In this document: piece after piece, positions 1 to 13,800 of the stretch
Layout of the letters: each line of letters opens with the position of its first letter
Position numbering within the stretch: the first letter of the stretch is position 1
NCBI RefSeq assembly: GCF_050947875.1
Contig: NC_134576.1
Coordinates: 53,506,255-53,570,254 of the forward strand
DNA from: Dermacentor variabilis
Lineage: Eukaryota; Arthropoda; Arachnida; Ixodida; Ixodidae
Direction: 5' to 3'
DNA: 64,000 nucleotides
Position numbers and translations under genes: made by a program
Notes under the pieces: model-generated
Databases searched by the model: none
The model's input: the letters and a program-made list of their open reading frames with translations, nothing else
Told to the model about the DNA's origin: nothing

Positions 1-1463
1 ACCACGCCCTCGGCTCGCTGTCTTCCCTCCAAGATCCCACAGGACGGCTTGGTCGCTGGGCTTTGCGGCTCCAGGAATTTTCATTTGTTGTCAACTCTAA
101 GTCCGGACGGTTGCACAAGGACGCTGCCTGCCTCGCGCGTCACTCCGTGGATCCTCCTGATGATGTTGCGCCTGATCCGGTGACCTGCGTGATGGCTTTG
201 GCTGACATGACCGACATACGTGCTGAACAAAGTGACGCATCCTTACAGTCCATCATCGCCGGAATGCAATCTGGCAGCATCGACGGCACGTGCTGCATGT
301 TCGTGCTGCACGACGGCATCCTCTATCGCCGCAATATTAACCCTGACAGCCCCGAGTTGCTCTTTGTCCTTCCTCGTCATTTAGCATCCGTCGTTCTCGA
401 ACAATTTCACGATGGACCGGCGGCGGGAGTTTTGCGTACATGCGACCGCGTATGACGTCGTTTCCTCTGGCCGGGTCTCTACCGCTCTGTGCGTCGGTAT
501 GTCACAACTTGAGAATTGTGCCTCCGCCGGAAGAAACCTCACCTGCCACCTGTCGGACGACTACATCCAATTGAAGTTCCCTCTGAACTATTCTTTCGTG
601 TAGGCCTTGACCTGCTTGGCCCTTTTCCGAAAACGACTAGGGGCAATATGTGGATCGCCGTCGCTACTGATTACGCGACATGCTACGCCATAACAAAGCC
701 GTTGCCGACCTGTTGCGCAAGAGACGTCGCCGATGTTCTCCTTCGCGACGTCATTCTTCAGCACGGTGCACCTCGACAGTTACTTACAGAGAGCGGCCGC
801 TCGTTCTTGTCTCGAGCTGTGGACGACTTTCTACGCTCTTGTGCCGCTGAGCCCAAGCTGTCCACCGCCTGCCACCCACAAACGCACCGTATTACGAAAA
901 GTGTCAAAGAAATACTCACAGAGATGCTGTCAATGTACGTTTCAAACGATCACCGCGACTGGGACGCCGCGCTGGACTACGTGACATTCGCGTATAACTC
1001 GTCCCAACATAACACCGCAGGATATTCACCACTTTATCTTTTGTATGGTCGTGACCCCACATTACCATTTGACACCATCCCACCTTCTCTGCCCCGCCTT
1101 GCCACTGAGTAAGCTCGCGAAGTCGTCGATCGCGCTCACATGGCGCGTCAAACCGCCCGATCTCGTTTACTAGCCTCACAGCATCTGCTGAAAGAGCGTT
1201 TCGACCGGTCCCATCGCGATGTTCAGTTCGCCCCAGGTGCTTCGGTGCTGCTTTGGTCACCACATCGTCGGGTCGGCCTCTCCCAGAAGCTTCTCCCTCT
1301 CTACAAAGGGCCTTATGAAGTCCTACGTCAAGTTAGCGACGTGTATTACGAGATCGCGCCGTTACAGGTTGGTCCATCCTCAAGTCCGGCGCCTGTTAAC
1401 GTCGCGCATGTTACGCGGCTGAAGCCATACATCGCTCGCAGTTCTGCGCCTACCATGCGCTGA
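1..1463 (+). pseudogene. Ty3/gypsy pol, RNase H end plus integrase, dead
   Basis: This is the 3' half of a Ty3/gypsy polyprotein that enters from outside the window. Codons 63-455 are the end of the RNase H domain and the integrase zinc-binding region. The core follows with V-G-L-D-L-L-G-P-F-P, then the chromodomain-like tail to the stop at 1461-1463. The reading frame is continuous but has nonsense codons at 453-455, 510-512 (where the zinc-finger Cys of the usual T-C-E-L-C is expected) and 1110-1112. The catalytic triad is also damaged: the second Asp site reads L-L-T-E-S-G and the Glu site reads I-T-K-S. The family normally inserts cDNA into the genome, but this copy cannot. It belongs to the same LTR family as the element at 10634, because both LTRs begin TGTTACGG. 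Confidence 0.9.
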
Positions 1464-1489
1464 GACGGCGGTTAACCACCCAGGGGTCC

Positions 1490-1634
1490 TGTTACGGAAG
1501 GATGAACGAAGAGAGGAAGACGATTGCTAGACGCTGGCTGCTGCGGGTTGTTGGCGGTCAGCCATCTTGTTTACGCTCACTCTTCCTATATATTGTAAAT
1601 ATAGTCTTTATATACTCCTAATAACCCCGTCACA
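1490..1634 (+). repeat. 3' LTR of gypsy element
   Basis: Short LTR of about 145 bp. It starts TGTTACGG directly after a purine-rich stretch (CAGGGGTCC), contains a TATA-like AT tract, and ends CGTCACA. It aligns with the LTR at 10634-10843. The right flank begins ATAT, the same four bases that precede the 10634 LTR. Confidence 0.8.
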
Positions 1635-2141
1635 ATATTCAAAATGAACTGGCACTTGAAGGCACCGTTTGAAGTCCATGCTTTCATTGTTAAACTGTTC
1701 TGTTGTGAAATTTTGTTGCCGTCATCTCAGAGCCGCAGGATGCCAGATTTTCGCATTGACGTGCTTTAATGAGTTATTGTCTCCTGTTTAACAATATGTT
1801 GCACGTAAGTAACTATGTATGCATCAACAGAGTTAGTTTTTCGCGATCAGGATGTTGTTGGCGTTTTGACACACGTTGGCAATATTCGTGGCTGACAAGA
1901 TAATAGTATACCTTAAGGGTTCTTCAAAAATAATTTGAATGTGTAAGAAAAGAAAGGCTCTCCAATAAGATTAACTAATCTGATACACAGAAGTTATATG
2001 GTGTAATAGTGGTCTAAAGAAATATGCGAATTATTCGGTAACACGTCGAGTAGCAAGTAGAACGGAACACAAGGAAATGGATGGAAGCGGAATCATGGCA
2101 GATACACTTTAAGTTCGCTAATCAGTACATCTGCTGCTCAC

Positions 2142-2156
2142 CTTCGGGGCTCCAGT
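2142..2156 (-). other. Micro-exon, 15 nt (T-G-A-P-K)
   Basis: Minus-strand block ACTGGAGCCCCGAAG. Acceptor is ...CTCCCTTTCCAG and donor is GTGAGCAGC. It is the last block visible before the window edge in the direction of transcription. Both splice sites are intact. Confidence 0.6.
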
Positions 2157-5100
2157 CTGGAAAGGGAGCGGAAAGCAGTTGACAAAGAAGAAATTTATTA
2201 TACACATACTGTTACAGAAGAACTTCACTTTGACCTAGTTGGTATTTACTCCATATCATATTGACCGCAAATAAAGACGGGGACAGAGGGAGAGAACACA
2301 TAAACAGCACGGGCGGTAACTTTCTACTGTTTTATTCACAGCAGCCTGTGGGCATATTCAGGCAAATAGAAAATGCGCAGATCGCAGCAAACAAGAATAC
2401 ACATCAGCTTAGCATGGTAACCAATTATCAAAAAAATCTATTTCCGATTAAAACAACATAATGGAGGTATGGCTAACACAGTCTTGGCCTTTCTTTTTTA
2501 TGTGATAAGCCGCCATCAGTTCACGGGCAGTCTGGTCATGGCTTCTCCCCAGAATCTTTGTCTGCTCAAAAAGAGGTGCACAGCGACAGGCATTGCAGTG
2601 CGCAGGTAAGTGCGCCAATTCATCTTTCGTTAACTTTTGTTCATGTTTCCTGGCTCGATCATTCAGGCACCGTCCAGTCTGCCCTATGTAGGACTTGCCA
2701 CACGCCAGGGGGATTTCGTACACAACTCCTACATTGCTTTTTGCATACGGCTTGGTGTGGTTCTTGCCACAACCTTGCCTTCCTTTAGGATCACGGGAGG
2801 TGCGGGGGCAGAGCCGCGCCAGCTTAAAAGGGGCTGAAAAGACATGGGGGACTCCAAACCTGCCTGCCAGCGTCCTTAGGTTGTGAGCGACCCTGTGAAT
2901 ATACGGCACCACTTCTGGTCTTACGGCCATAGTAGTCGTCCTCACCCTTGCTCTGCCCCTAGATCCTTTTACCTTCTGCAGGGGGCCTGCAGGGGTACTG
3001 CTCTGCAAAGCGATCTCAGCTCGCCACACGTGCTTCCATCGACCTGCGGTGGTGGCGCCATTCAGAGAACCAGCGCGTACGACAGCGCTGACCGACCATG
3101 AACTCCCTTCAGAGAACTGGAGACTACGGCAGCAGGGCTGGCCACGTTTGGCGCCCGGTGTATTGTTGCTTGATTTGCCGGGTCTGCATGGTCTCCCTGC
3201 AGCTTCTCTAACAAAAGGGTGCTTTGCGGTACGATTTCTCTACGTCTCTGGTATTTAGAGACGCAAGAAAGACAATGGACAACCGGCGGCCACACGGCGG
3301 GGGTAAGCTTGGGGAATAAGAGGCGCCTCCTTTGGCTCAAGAAGTAAGCCCCGAGTTCTGCGAAGCCCGCCTGGCCTCGGTGGGGGCAGTGAAAGCTTTT
3401 CGTACGTGCGTGTGTGAGCCCTCCTCCTCCGAAAAGGCGGGTCGGCTATGATGACTCGAACGTTTCCCTCACCTAGTGATCTAGGGAGCACGAAGTGTTT
3501 ATAAGCGGCTGTTTGTCCGCTGCTAAGTGTGCTCGTCTGTGTGCTAGTCATCGTGCTCGTGAGCTGTGTGCTCGAGCTCGTATGTTGCATGCTTCGTCTT
3601 GCGTGCTCCATTTGGGAGTCACGCTAGACCGTTGAATGTATCTATTGTTTAAAATGTAAATACTGTAAATAAACCCTGTAGGCTTAGTTCTTCCCAAGTT
3701 CCTCTTTACGACCTCCAACCCCTTCAACTGGTGGCAGCCGCGAGATCGTCCGACAACTCCGACAATACCTAGTGTGATATTTCTTGCCTGGACTAAAATT
3801 ATTCAAAACCACGCTTGATTTCCTCAGGAAAATAGTACTTTGAAAAAATTGTAAGGCTTCTAAAATGACCCCGCACATCAGTAGCGCTTTGTATGCGATC
3901 TCTCGATGATATTTCAGTCTAGTCTTTGCGACACACATCCTATCGGTAACCACATTGAGTAAATAAATACGTAATTATGCATTGTCTACAATAAGTATTC
4001 CTGAAGAAAAAGTTTGTCATGGAACACGCGTTTACAAAGAAATAGCCAGATTTTTTACTTTTAACCTAAAAGTTCGCTGCTTTTAAATTTCTTCAGATAA
4101 TATTTCGACGATACAATGCAGGCAGTAAAAATCATAAAAAACGCCAATAATGACAATCCATATATTTCATACTTAAGATGGACTCACACTTGAAGGCACC
4201 CTTTGAATTGCATGTTTTTATTGGTAAACTGTTTTGTTTTGGAATTGTGCTGCTGTCATCTAACAGCCGCAAGATGCCAGATTTTCGCATTAAAGGCTCA
4301 GTTGTAGTTCTTCTGCGTGAAAATATATTGAGCGTAAGTATCTGTACGCTTATGCGTTCACAGATGTAGTTTTTTGGATCAGAACGTTCCCTTTCACTGA
4401 TACAGATGTTGCAAAGAGTTGGTAAGATCGTTAACTGACACAATAAGAATATTAAAACTTTAAACTTCTCTTGAAGTACTTTCAGATCTAATATAAAAGA
4501 AAGGTACCCAAATAAAATTAACCCATCTGGTACCTAAAAGTTATATGCTACATTACTGTCCTGTATCAACAATCAAATTCCTTTCTTTACTCATAGAGTC
4601 GCAAATACAAAGACAAAGCTTGGACAAGGATGGAAACAAGCGTTAGCGGATAGAATTAGCAAATTAGTAGATCTGCTGCGTACCAGTGGAATCTCCGTCT
4701 GAAAAAGGAGCACAAAGCAGTTATTAAGCAACAAGATTGTTATACACGTACGAACTCCATTACTTCTGGCTTGGAGTGAGATTACTTAGGCGTAACAACG
4801 ACGCTTGAGTTTATCAGGCAAATAGCAATTTGAGGGTTCTAGTACAACCGCACACAACAGAAGCGCCTGGAAAATGATCTTTCGATTTCATTTTAGTGAT
4901 CTAAACAAAAAATTGTGGGGGAACTGTGGTCAACTGACTCCCAAGTGGAGTCAAGATTCCGTATCGAAACGCGTCGGCTACAAACGCGTGCTTTCAGCAA
5001 CCATGCTGTGAGTGTAACTAAATATGCGCAGTTATGCATTCCTTTCGATTAAGGTTTCTGAAGAAAATTTTTTTGTTTACTGCCGACGCTTCTACAAACA

Positions 5101-8100
5101 AATCGCCATATTCTCGACTCACCACGATAACAGTTCCACTTTTCAATTCCTACAGATACTCTAAATAAATGAAAAGGAAATGGCTAATGAAGTCATTCAG
5201 CTACTCTAAATAAATGAAAAGGAAATGGCTAATGAAGTCATTCGAGGTATCTGATACTTAAAATGGATGGTCACTTCAAGGTACCCTTTGAATTGGATGC
5301 TTTGGGTGTTAAACTGTTTCGTCGTTAAATCATGTGGCCGTTATCTCACTGCTGCATGTTTTTGCATTGAATGTCTTCGATAATGTACAGGTCTTCTGCG
5401 TAACAATATGTTGAGTGCAACTTACTGCGCGCTTATGCATTAACAGCCAGTAAGTTTTTGTGGATCACAACGTTCACTATAACCAAGCTAACTTTGCAAG
5501 AGGTTGGTATGTTCGGCGATTGACACGATAACAATAATTTCTTTTATATTCCTCAAGAACAATTTCACCAATGTAATAAAAGAAGAGGAGAAAATTCAGC
5601 TAATGTGGTATTTAATAATATGATGCAATAACACTCTACAGACAACTGAATTCCTCCATAACGCACAGCATAGGAAATACAAACCACCACACGAAAAGAG
5701 ACGACAACGGAAGCATAATTGGAGATCAAATTGAAGTTCTCGAGTGAGTAAATGTGCTCTTACATTTCCCGCTAATGTCAAGAAAAGAAATGTTTGGGAG
5801 TTGGGAAGGACCAATTTATACACATACGCCCTGCCATCCTCCTGACTTGCAGTACGTTTATCAAAATTGTAAAACGAACCTAGAGTTTATCGGCTAAATT
5901 ACCCTTTAGGGCAATTGTGAGGCTTATATTACCGTCCCGCACATCAGAAACACTTGCTACACGATACCTCGTTTGCATTTCTGGTATTTAAAACATAAAA
6001 ATTATGAGGAGTTTCTCTATAGAAAGGCGTTGTTCGACACGTGCTGTCAGTAACCACACTGAATGTAACTAAATGCGCAGAGTGGCGTCCATATAGACTA
6101 TGTCTTTTCTTTTTTTTTTTCTTGCTGAGTGTAACATTTTTTGTTGTTACAGATCATTTTACAATGAAATTGGCACATTTTTGATAAGTGACCATAAATG
6201 TTCTCAACTATTCTAATTCTTGCACTGAAAGCAGTCAACAATAATATTATCAATGATTACGATACCGCGTAATGCGTAATTTGAGCGCAACTCTATACGT
6301 GTTTTTATTTCACAATATATTGAGGCATAGAATGTGAGTGAAACGTGTAGCACAGTCGGCAATCGTAAAAAATATGATCTACGGGTAAAGCGCGTCGTCT
6401 GTTATACAAAATTTGTCGAAGGTTCCCATGTAGGTTCCAGAAAGTATTACAAAGTTCGCATCGTGCATACAACCAGAGTGCAAAACAATCTTGAACCAGG
6501 ACAATAAAAACAAGCGCGAACGAGACCAACCCAACGAAACCAAGCAAGCGCGAGCTGATGGGAGAAGTCAATAGTACGAAACTAGAGGCCCGGCTGAGTA
6601 CTGGTATCCAACATTCGGGCGTGTCCGCATGAAGCCACTTTCCCGCGCGCACGTCGCTGAAGGAGCAGCACTCATTGGTGCCCGCTGTTCGGCGCTCGCA
6701 TCTTCTTTCATATGCCGCTTTGCGTTTGCTCCTTCACCCCTCGCTGTTCGGCTCGTTCACTCGGTTACGCGGAGGCCAACGCACGCCGCAGGAACAGGCG
6801 CCTAAGAGCTGCTCCCTACAAAACCGCCAACCAGGCAATACGATATATTTTATATATAAACTGGACCGCCACGTACAGGCAGCCTTTGAATCGCAGGCGT
6901 TCGTTGTTAAACTGTGTTGTTTTGAAATCGTGCTGTTGTCCTTTAACAGCCGTAAGAAGCTATATTTTCTTTTTGCAACGGAATGCTACGACAACGCACT
7001 GGTCTTCTGCGTAGCAACTGTGCGCTGAAGCAACAACACACGGTACATTTTTGTGAATCAGGGGCCCTATAACGTGAAACTATTTCAATCTGTTGTCAAT
7101 CCAATTTGCTGACGTCAAATTGACGTCGACATCCCAATACAAGGAACGGGAAGTAACCCGCATCTATGTTCAAGAAGTCCTGCCAAACGCGCTGCTCGTT
7201 TGTAGGACGTCACTTTTTTTTTTTGCTTTCAAAGCAAATAGCATTGCCTACATTCAGCGGTTTTGAATACGAAGCATTTCTTGGCGAAAATTCGCCACTT
7301 TGACACTGTCTAATACCCAGCTGCCCTCGTCCTGACGCTATCATGGTCGTCTCCTTAGCTTCGTATGGAACAAAATTGGCATAGCATGACAAGAGTCTAT
7401 GGCGAACATAAACGATAGGTTCTAACGTGAATGTCATGACAAGCGGGTCATGTAGGTCATAAAACAACCGCCTACGTTTTGGTGCTTTCATGGTCTTTTT
7501 GTTAACTTTGCTTGTACCAAAATTGGCATAGTATGACAAGAGTGTGTGACGAACATAATTGATAGGTCATGACATGAAAGTGGGAGGCAACGCACCAAGG
7601 CAAACCAGTAGGTAAGCTCCCCAAAAAAGGGAATGACCTAATGAAGAAATGAGGAAGAATGGAATAGTTGGACTCAAGAAATGAGATGGGATTCGCAGAA
7701 TTGTCAAAACTGATAAGCAAGGAGACTCACGACGCAGTAATAAATGGACGCTGCATGAAATCAGTCAGAAGGAAAGTTGCCAGAGGACAAGCCAAGATGC
7801 ATGCACTGAAAGACAAGCAGGGTGGTATCAGAAATCTTGAAAATATCGTAAAAGCAGCTGAATAATTCTATATTGACTTATACACTACCCCGAGCAGCCA
7901 GGACACTACTATTGAAAGCAGTAATGAACAGGTTACAGAGGCGCTTTCTATAACTTCCGATGAAGTCATCAGAGCCTTCGACGACAGGAAACGGGGAAAA
8001 GCGCCAGGTGAAGATGGAATAACATTCCATTTATTCAAAAATGAAGGAGATATAATGCTTGGAAAACTGGTGGCTCTTTATGCAAAGTGTCTATCAACTT

Positions 8101-10747
8101 CAGGGCTCACAGACAAGTGGAAAAATGCCAACATTGTATTTGTCCACCAAAAGAGACAAAGATTTCACAAATCATAGGCCCATTAGCTTACTTCCAGTAT
8201 TATATAAAATATTCACCAAGATAATCTCCAATAGAGTAAGGGCAAGGCGACTGCAGTCAACCAAGGGCTGGCTTCAAGAAGGGATACGGTACAATGGGTC
8301 ATATCTATGTAATCAGGTAATCGAGAAATATGCAGAGTACAACATGCCGCTCTACATGGCTTAGATAGATTACGGAAATGCATTTGATGCAGTGGAGAGA
8401 CCAGCAGTGATAGAGGCATTACGTTATAAAAAGGTACAGGAAGCTTACGTAAATATCTTGGAAAATATCTACAGAGATTCCATAACTACCGTTATTCTCC
8501 ACAAGTAGGAAGATATCTATAAAGAAAGGGGTCAGAAGAGGAGACACAATCTCCCCAATGGTAATCACTGCGTGCTTGGAAGAAGTATCCAAGCTGTTAA
8601 CCTGGGAAGGTTTAGCATTAAGGATCGACGACGAATACCTCAGCAGCCTTTGGTTCGCCGATGACATTGTTCTATTCAGCAACACTGCGGACGAGTTAAA
8701 ACAAATGATTGAGGACCTTAACAGGACGACTGTAAGAGTGGGGCTCAAGATTAATATGCAGAAGACAAAGTTAATGATAAATAAACTTGCAAGGGAACAA
8801 GAGTTCAAGATCGCAAGTCAGCCTCTATAGCCTGGAGGGGTACGTTTACCTAGGTCAACTGATCACAGGGAACCCTGTCTATCAGAAGGAAATTCTGATA
8901 TACTAGTGCTCTGCATCGATAACTAAATTCCTTTCTTTACACATAGCATAGCAAGTAGAACGGAACACTTGGAAACTGATGGAAACGGAAGTTCTTGCAG
9001 ATGGAATTTAGGATAGCTAATAAATACATTGCTGCTTAACATCTCAATCCCGCTCTGAAAAAGGAAAGCGAAGCAGTTTAGAAGCAACGAGGTTATTATA
9101 CACATATGGACTGCATTATTTCTTGCTTTCACTGAGATTATTGAAGCGATAAAACGATGTTTTTGTTTATCAGGCAAATAGCAGTTTAAGGAGTCCTGAG
9201 GCTTCTAATACAACTGTTCACGTCGCAATCACCTAGAAAACGATCTCTCGATTACATTTCAGTGATCTAAACAAAAATCCTCAGTGAGCTGTCGTCAAAT
9301 GACCCCTAGAAGGAGTTAAGTTCCCGTATCAAAAGGCGTTGCTGGCAGAAACTTGCTCTGGACAACCACGCTGTGAGTGCCACTGAATGGGCAGTTATGC
9401 TTTCCTCTCGAGTAATTTTTTCGAAGATAAATGTTTTTCTTTACAACAGACGCTTTTACAAAGAAATAGCCAGATTCTCAACTAACCGCAATAACAGTTC
9501 TCGACTTTCCAAATTCCTCAGATATTTCAACAATGTCATACAATGCCGGTAGTCAAAATAAATGAAAACGCTAATCACGTCATTTGAGGTATTTATTATT
9601 TAAAATGGACTGACGCTTCGACGTACCCTTTCAATTGCATGCTTTTGTTGTTACACTATTTTGTTGTGAAATTGCGTTGCAGTCATCTCAAAGCCGCAAG
9701 ATGCGAAGTTTTCGCACTAAAGGGTTCTGATGACGTATGGCCCTCTGCTTAACAATATATTGAGCGTAAATAAATGCGCGCTTGTGCATTAACACAAAGT
9801 ACGTTTTCGTAAATCAGGACGTTCTCTTTTATGGATGGCGATCTTGCATAGCGTTGGCAAGGTCGGTGTTTGACATAACGACATAACACATTTAGAACTC
9901 TTTAAGAGTACTTTCAGAAATGTTGTAACGGAATGGTGCTCTAATGAATTAGCTAATCTGGTACTTAATAATTATATAATTAGAGCATTATTACTTAATA
10001 TAACGTCAATCCTCCGTAACTCTTGTCGCAGCAAGTACGACGACGCATTTGTGAACGTATGAAAACGGAAGCATTGCAGATGGAATAAGAAGGCTAATCG
10101 GTACAACTGCTGCTTACCTTCGCCTGCGTCATCTGAAAAAGGAACACAAAGGAGTTGAAAAGAAACAATTGATACAAACACGTACTGTGACATTTCTGAC
10201 TTGGAATCTGCTTACGAGAGTGTTAAAACGACGCTTGAGTTTATCGGATAAATTGCACTTTAGGACAATCGTGAGGATTATAATACGGCCCCGCACATTA
10301 GAAGCACTTAGTATGCCACCTCTAGATTACATTTCAGTGATATAAACTTAAAGATGACCACGCAAATTTGTTAAGTTATTGTAAAGGGTCTGTATAAAAA
10401 GGCGTCGTTGCCACACACTTCCTATCGGTAACCACACTTTCAGTGTAAATAACTGCGGAGTAATGCGTTCCTCTAGAGTAAGTTCTTCTGGAGAAAGCTT
10501 TTTTCATCGAACACCCGTTTGCAAAGACTAGCCAAATTCTTTACTCTCCGCGGTAAAGTAATAAAAAAGCAATACAGAACAGGCATTCAAAATAGTTCAA
10601 AACAATAATCATGTCAATCGAGATATTTCATATTGTTACGGAAGGTCGAATGAAGAGAGGAAGATGATCGCGAGACGTTGACTGCTGCGGGTTGGCGGTC
10701 AGTCATCTTGTCTACGTTGACTCATCCTATATATATATATCTATATA

Positions 10748-10807
<60 letters not shown>

Positions 10808-13800
10808 CATATGTCTTTATGTACTCCTAACATCCTCGTAACATATTGGTGGGAGGTGCGGGGGTTACCACAGCTGGAAACGGAGCTCCGCAGTGGACGG
10901 CGCATCACCGTCCGCACTATGAATGACGGTGAGCACGCGGGATCAGCGTCGTTTCCGCCTCCGTCACCGCCGCCACCTACGACACTGTCGCCTTCGGTTG
11001 TCGTTGTGCAACCTAAGGACCCTGGAACTTTGTGCGGGACCGATGGCGCCGACGTTGAAGGGTGGGTGGCTATGTACGAACGCATGAGTGAAATCACCAG
11101 ATGGGACCCTACGCTTATGCTAGCCCGGCTGTTGTTCTACCTACGAAGCACGGCAAAGGTGTGGTACGAAAACCACGAAGATGAGCTCACCAGCTGGGAC
11201 CAACGCAAAGAAAATTGACAGAATTGTTTGGCAAACCAGCCGGCCGTAAGGCTGCCGCAAATCAGGTACTAGCCCGTGCCCAATCCCCTACGGTGTCCTA
11301 TGTCTCGCACATCCAGGACGTGCTGGAACTTAGTCGTAAAGCCGATCACGACATGACAAAAGCTGAAGAGGGCTGGCACGTGCTTAAGGGAATTGCTGAC
11401 GACGCCTTTTATCCGCTCATGTGGAAAAGCTGTTCTACAGCTGATGCCATCATTAAAGAGTGCCGACAATTTGAGCAGGCAGAAAGCCGACGCGTCTCAC
11501 AACCATTCGTCAGACTTCCCCATACTGCCGCGATGTCGACGTGTGAAGAGCCACCCGCACAGCAGCACGTATCGCCATCAGAGGACGTGGTGCGAATCGT
11601 TCGACGTGAACTGGATGCGATGGCGCCGGCAGGTTTCTGTTCGCGTAGTCCTGATGCTATCACTTTTTCGCTTCCCCTCGTACGAGCCATCGTTTAAAAG
11701 GAACCTGGAAACATTGGATTACGTTCTGTCTTTGCTGTCGCCAATGCCAGTGCTAACGAACGCCCTTCTACTATTTTCGCTCCACCCCGACACTTCTCTC
11801 CGCGTTATGGCAACCCGACTGATTGGAGAACCACGGACGACCAGCCGATATGTTTCACCTGTCGCCGCATTGGCCACGTGGCCCGATACTGTCGCAACTC
11901 GTCGCCCTCAGCAACTTGCACGCCGACCAATCTGAGCCGTCTTCATGAAAATGCCCGCAATGTTTCGCCCACCGCTGAGTCTAACAGCGCCGATAACTCT
12001 GCAAGGAACACGTGATACAGCCACTCACCATCACCGCGCGGACACCAGTCTCGTTCACCACAAATACGCCGCCCATCTTCCCGTTCGCCGCAGCCACGTC
12101 GCCTTTCGTCCCATTTGGATTGTGCCCGAACATTTTCGGAAAACTAAGAAATGCAGCCCTCAGAGGTGGTGCTGCATTGCCTACTACTGCAGCGAATCCT
12201 CTGTATGTGTCCACAAGGAGAATTGTAATAGACGTTAAAACAAATGGCGTACCTGTCCAAGCACTCGTCGACACTGGAGCCCACGTGTCTGTGATGAGTG
12301 CTAGCTTACGTAGGCGCTTAAAGAAGGTCCTCACCCCAGCAGCTGCCCGAGTACTTCGTGTGGCTGACAGCGGCGTGCTGGTTGTTCTTGTAGTGTGTTC
12401 TGCGCGTTTAATCATAGCCAGCCGCCCTACTTCTCTTTGCGGTGATAGAGAACGGCCCTCACGACGTTATCCTTGGATTCGATTTTTTATCCACTCATTC
12501 TGCTCTCATCGACTGCACGACGGGCATTATTTTGTTAGAACTGCCTCAACTCGTTGATGATCCGAGCACCGCCCTACCGCACTTGTTCTCGCTTCACGAT
12601 GTGCGTTTGTCACCGGAGGTAGTTACTTACGTCACTTTGACCGCCAAGCCACAGGTTCCTGACGGTAAATATGTGCTTCGCCCTATCAATGGGATTTTGA
12701 ACGGGAACTTTGCTGTTCCACATACGTTGGTCACGGTTGCTAACAAGGACGTCGTTCTACCGCTTCTGAATTTCAGCCTGTGCCCTCAAGTGATTCCGGC
12801 CGGCATGTTATTGGTTGTTCCAAATTTCACATTGAGAGTATCAATGCCGAGAGTGGCTTATTAGCTCCAATTGCAGCTCCCAGCTGTGGTTTCTTAACGG
12901 ATGACTTCGCGAAAATGATTGCACGTGACCTCACTTCAGCACAGGCCACGGACACACGTCACCTGCTTGAATCGTACAGTGACATCTTTGATTTTAGTGA
13001 CAGGCCTTTTGGCCAAACGCCTGTCGTTGACCACCGTATAAACATAGAAAACACGAATCCTATTGATCGGCGACCCTATCGGGTTTCGCATGCTGAACGT
13101 CGAGTCATCCAACCAAAAGTGGACAAAATACTCCCCTAAGTGGTCGCTGAGCCATCAACCAGCCCTTCGGCTTCGCCTGTCGTCCTTGTGATAAATAAAG
13201 GTGATACCTGGCGCATTTGCGTCCATTATCGCCACTTCAACAAGATCACGCGCAAAGACGTCTACCCACTACCACGCATCGATGACGCCTTGGACTGCTT
13301 GCACGGAGCTAAATACTCATTGTCCATCGATTTTCAATCCGGCTACTGGCAGATTTCAGTTGATGAAATTGACCAGAACACGGCCATCACGCCGGCTGGC
13401 CTTTATCAATCAAATCATGCCCTTTGGCCTCTGGCCAAAGGGCGACATTTGAACGTATGTTGGACTTCTGCGAGGCTACAAATGGACCACCTGCCTTTGT
13501 TACCTTGACGACGTTATTGTTTTTTCTCCCACGTTCGGCAGCCACCTTACCCGACTCGCTGCCATTCTTGCGGTCTTCCGAAAAGCCGGCTTCCAACTGA
13601 ACTCCACGAAGTGTCAATTCGGGCGCCGGAAAATTACCGTGTTGGGACACCTCGTTGATGCATCCGGTGTTCGACCAGACCCGGAAGAAGTTCGCGCCGC
13701 ACGCAGTTTCCCTGTGTCACGTACTGCTTCTGACGTGCGCTGCTTCGTCGGCCTGTGTTCTTACTTTCGCCGTTTCGTCCTTTAACAGCCGTAAGAAGCG

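Noticed and set aside
1640..10600. Conserved plus-strand GTAAGT strings in each array unit
   Set aside because: They could be donors, but no variable block or matching acceptor sits next to them, and they are conserved like ordinary unit sequence.
10741..11097. Minus-strand frame with Tyr-Ile repeats
   Set aside because: Comes from the (AT)n tract in the gypsy LTR, antisense to gag.
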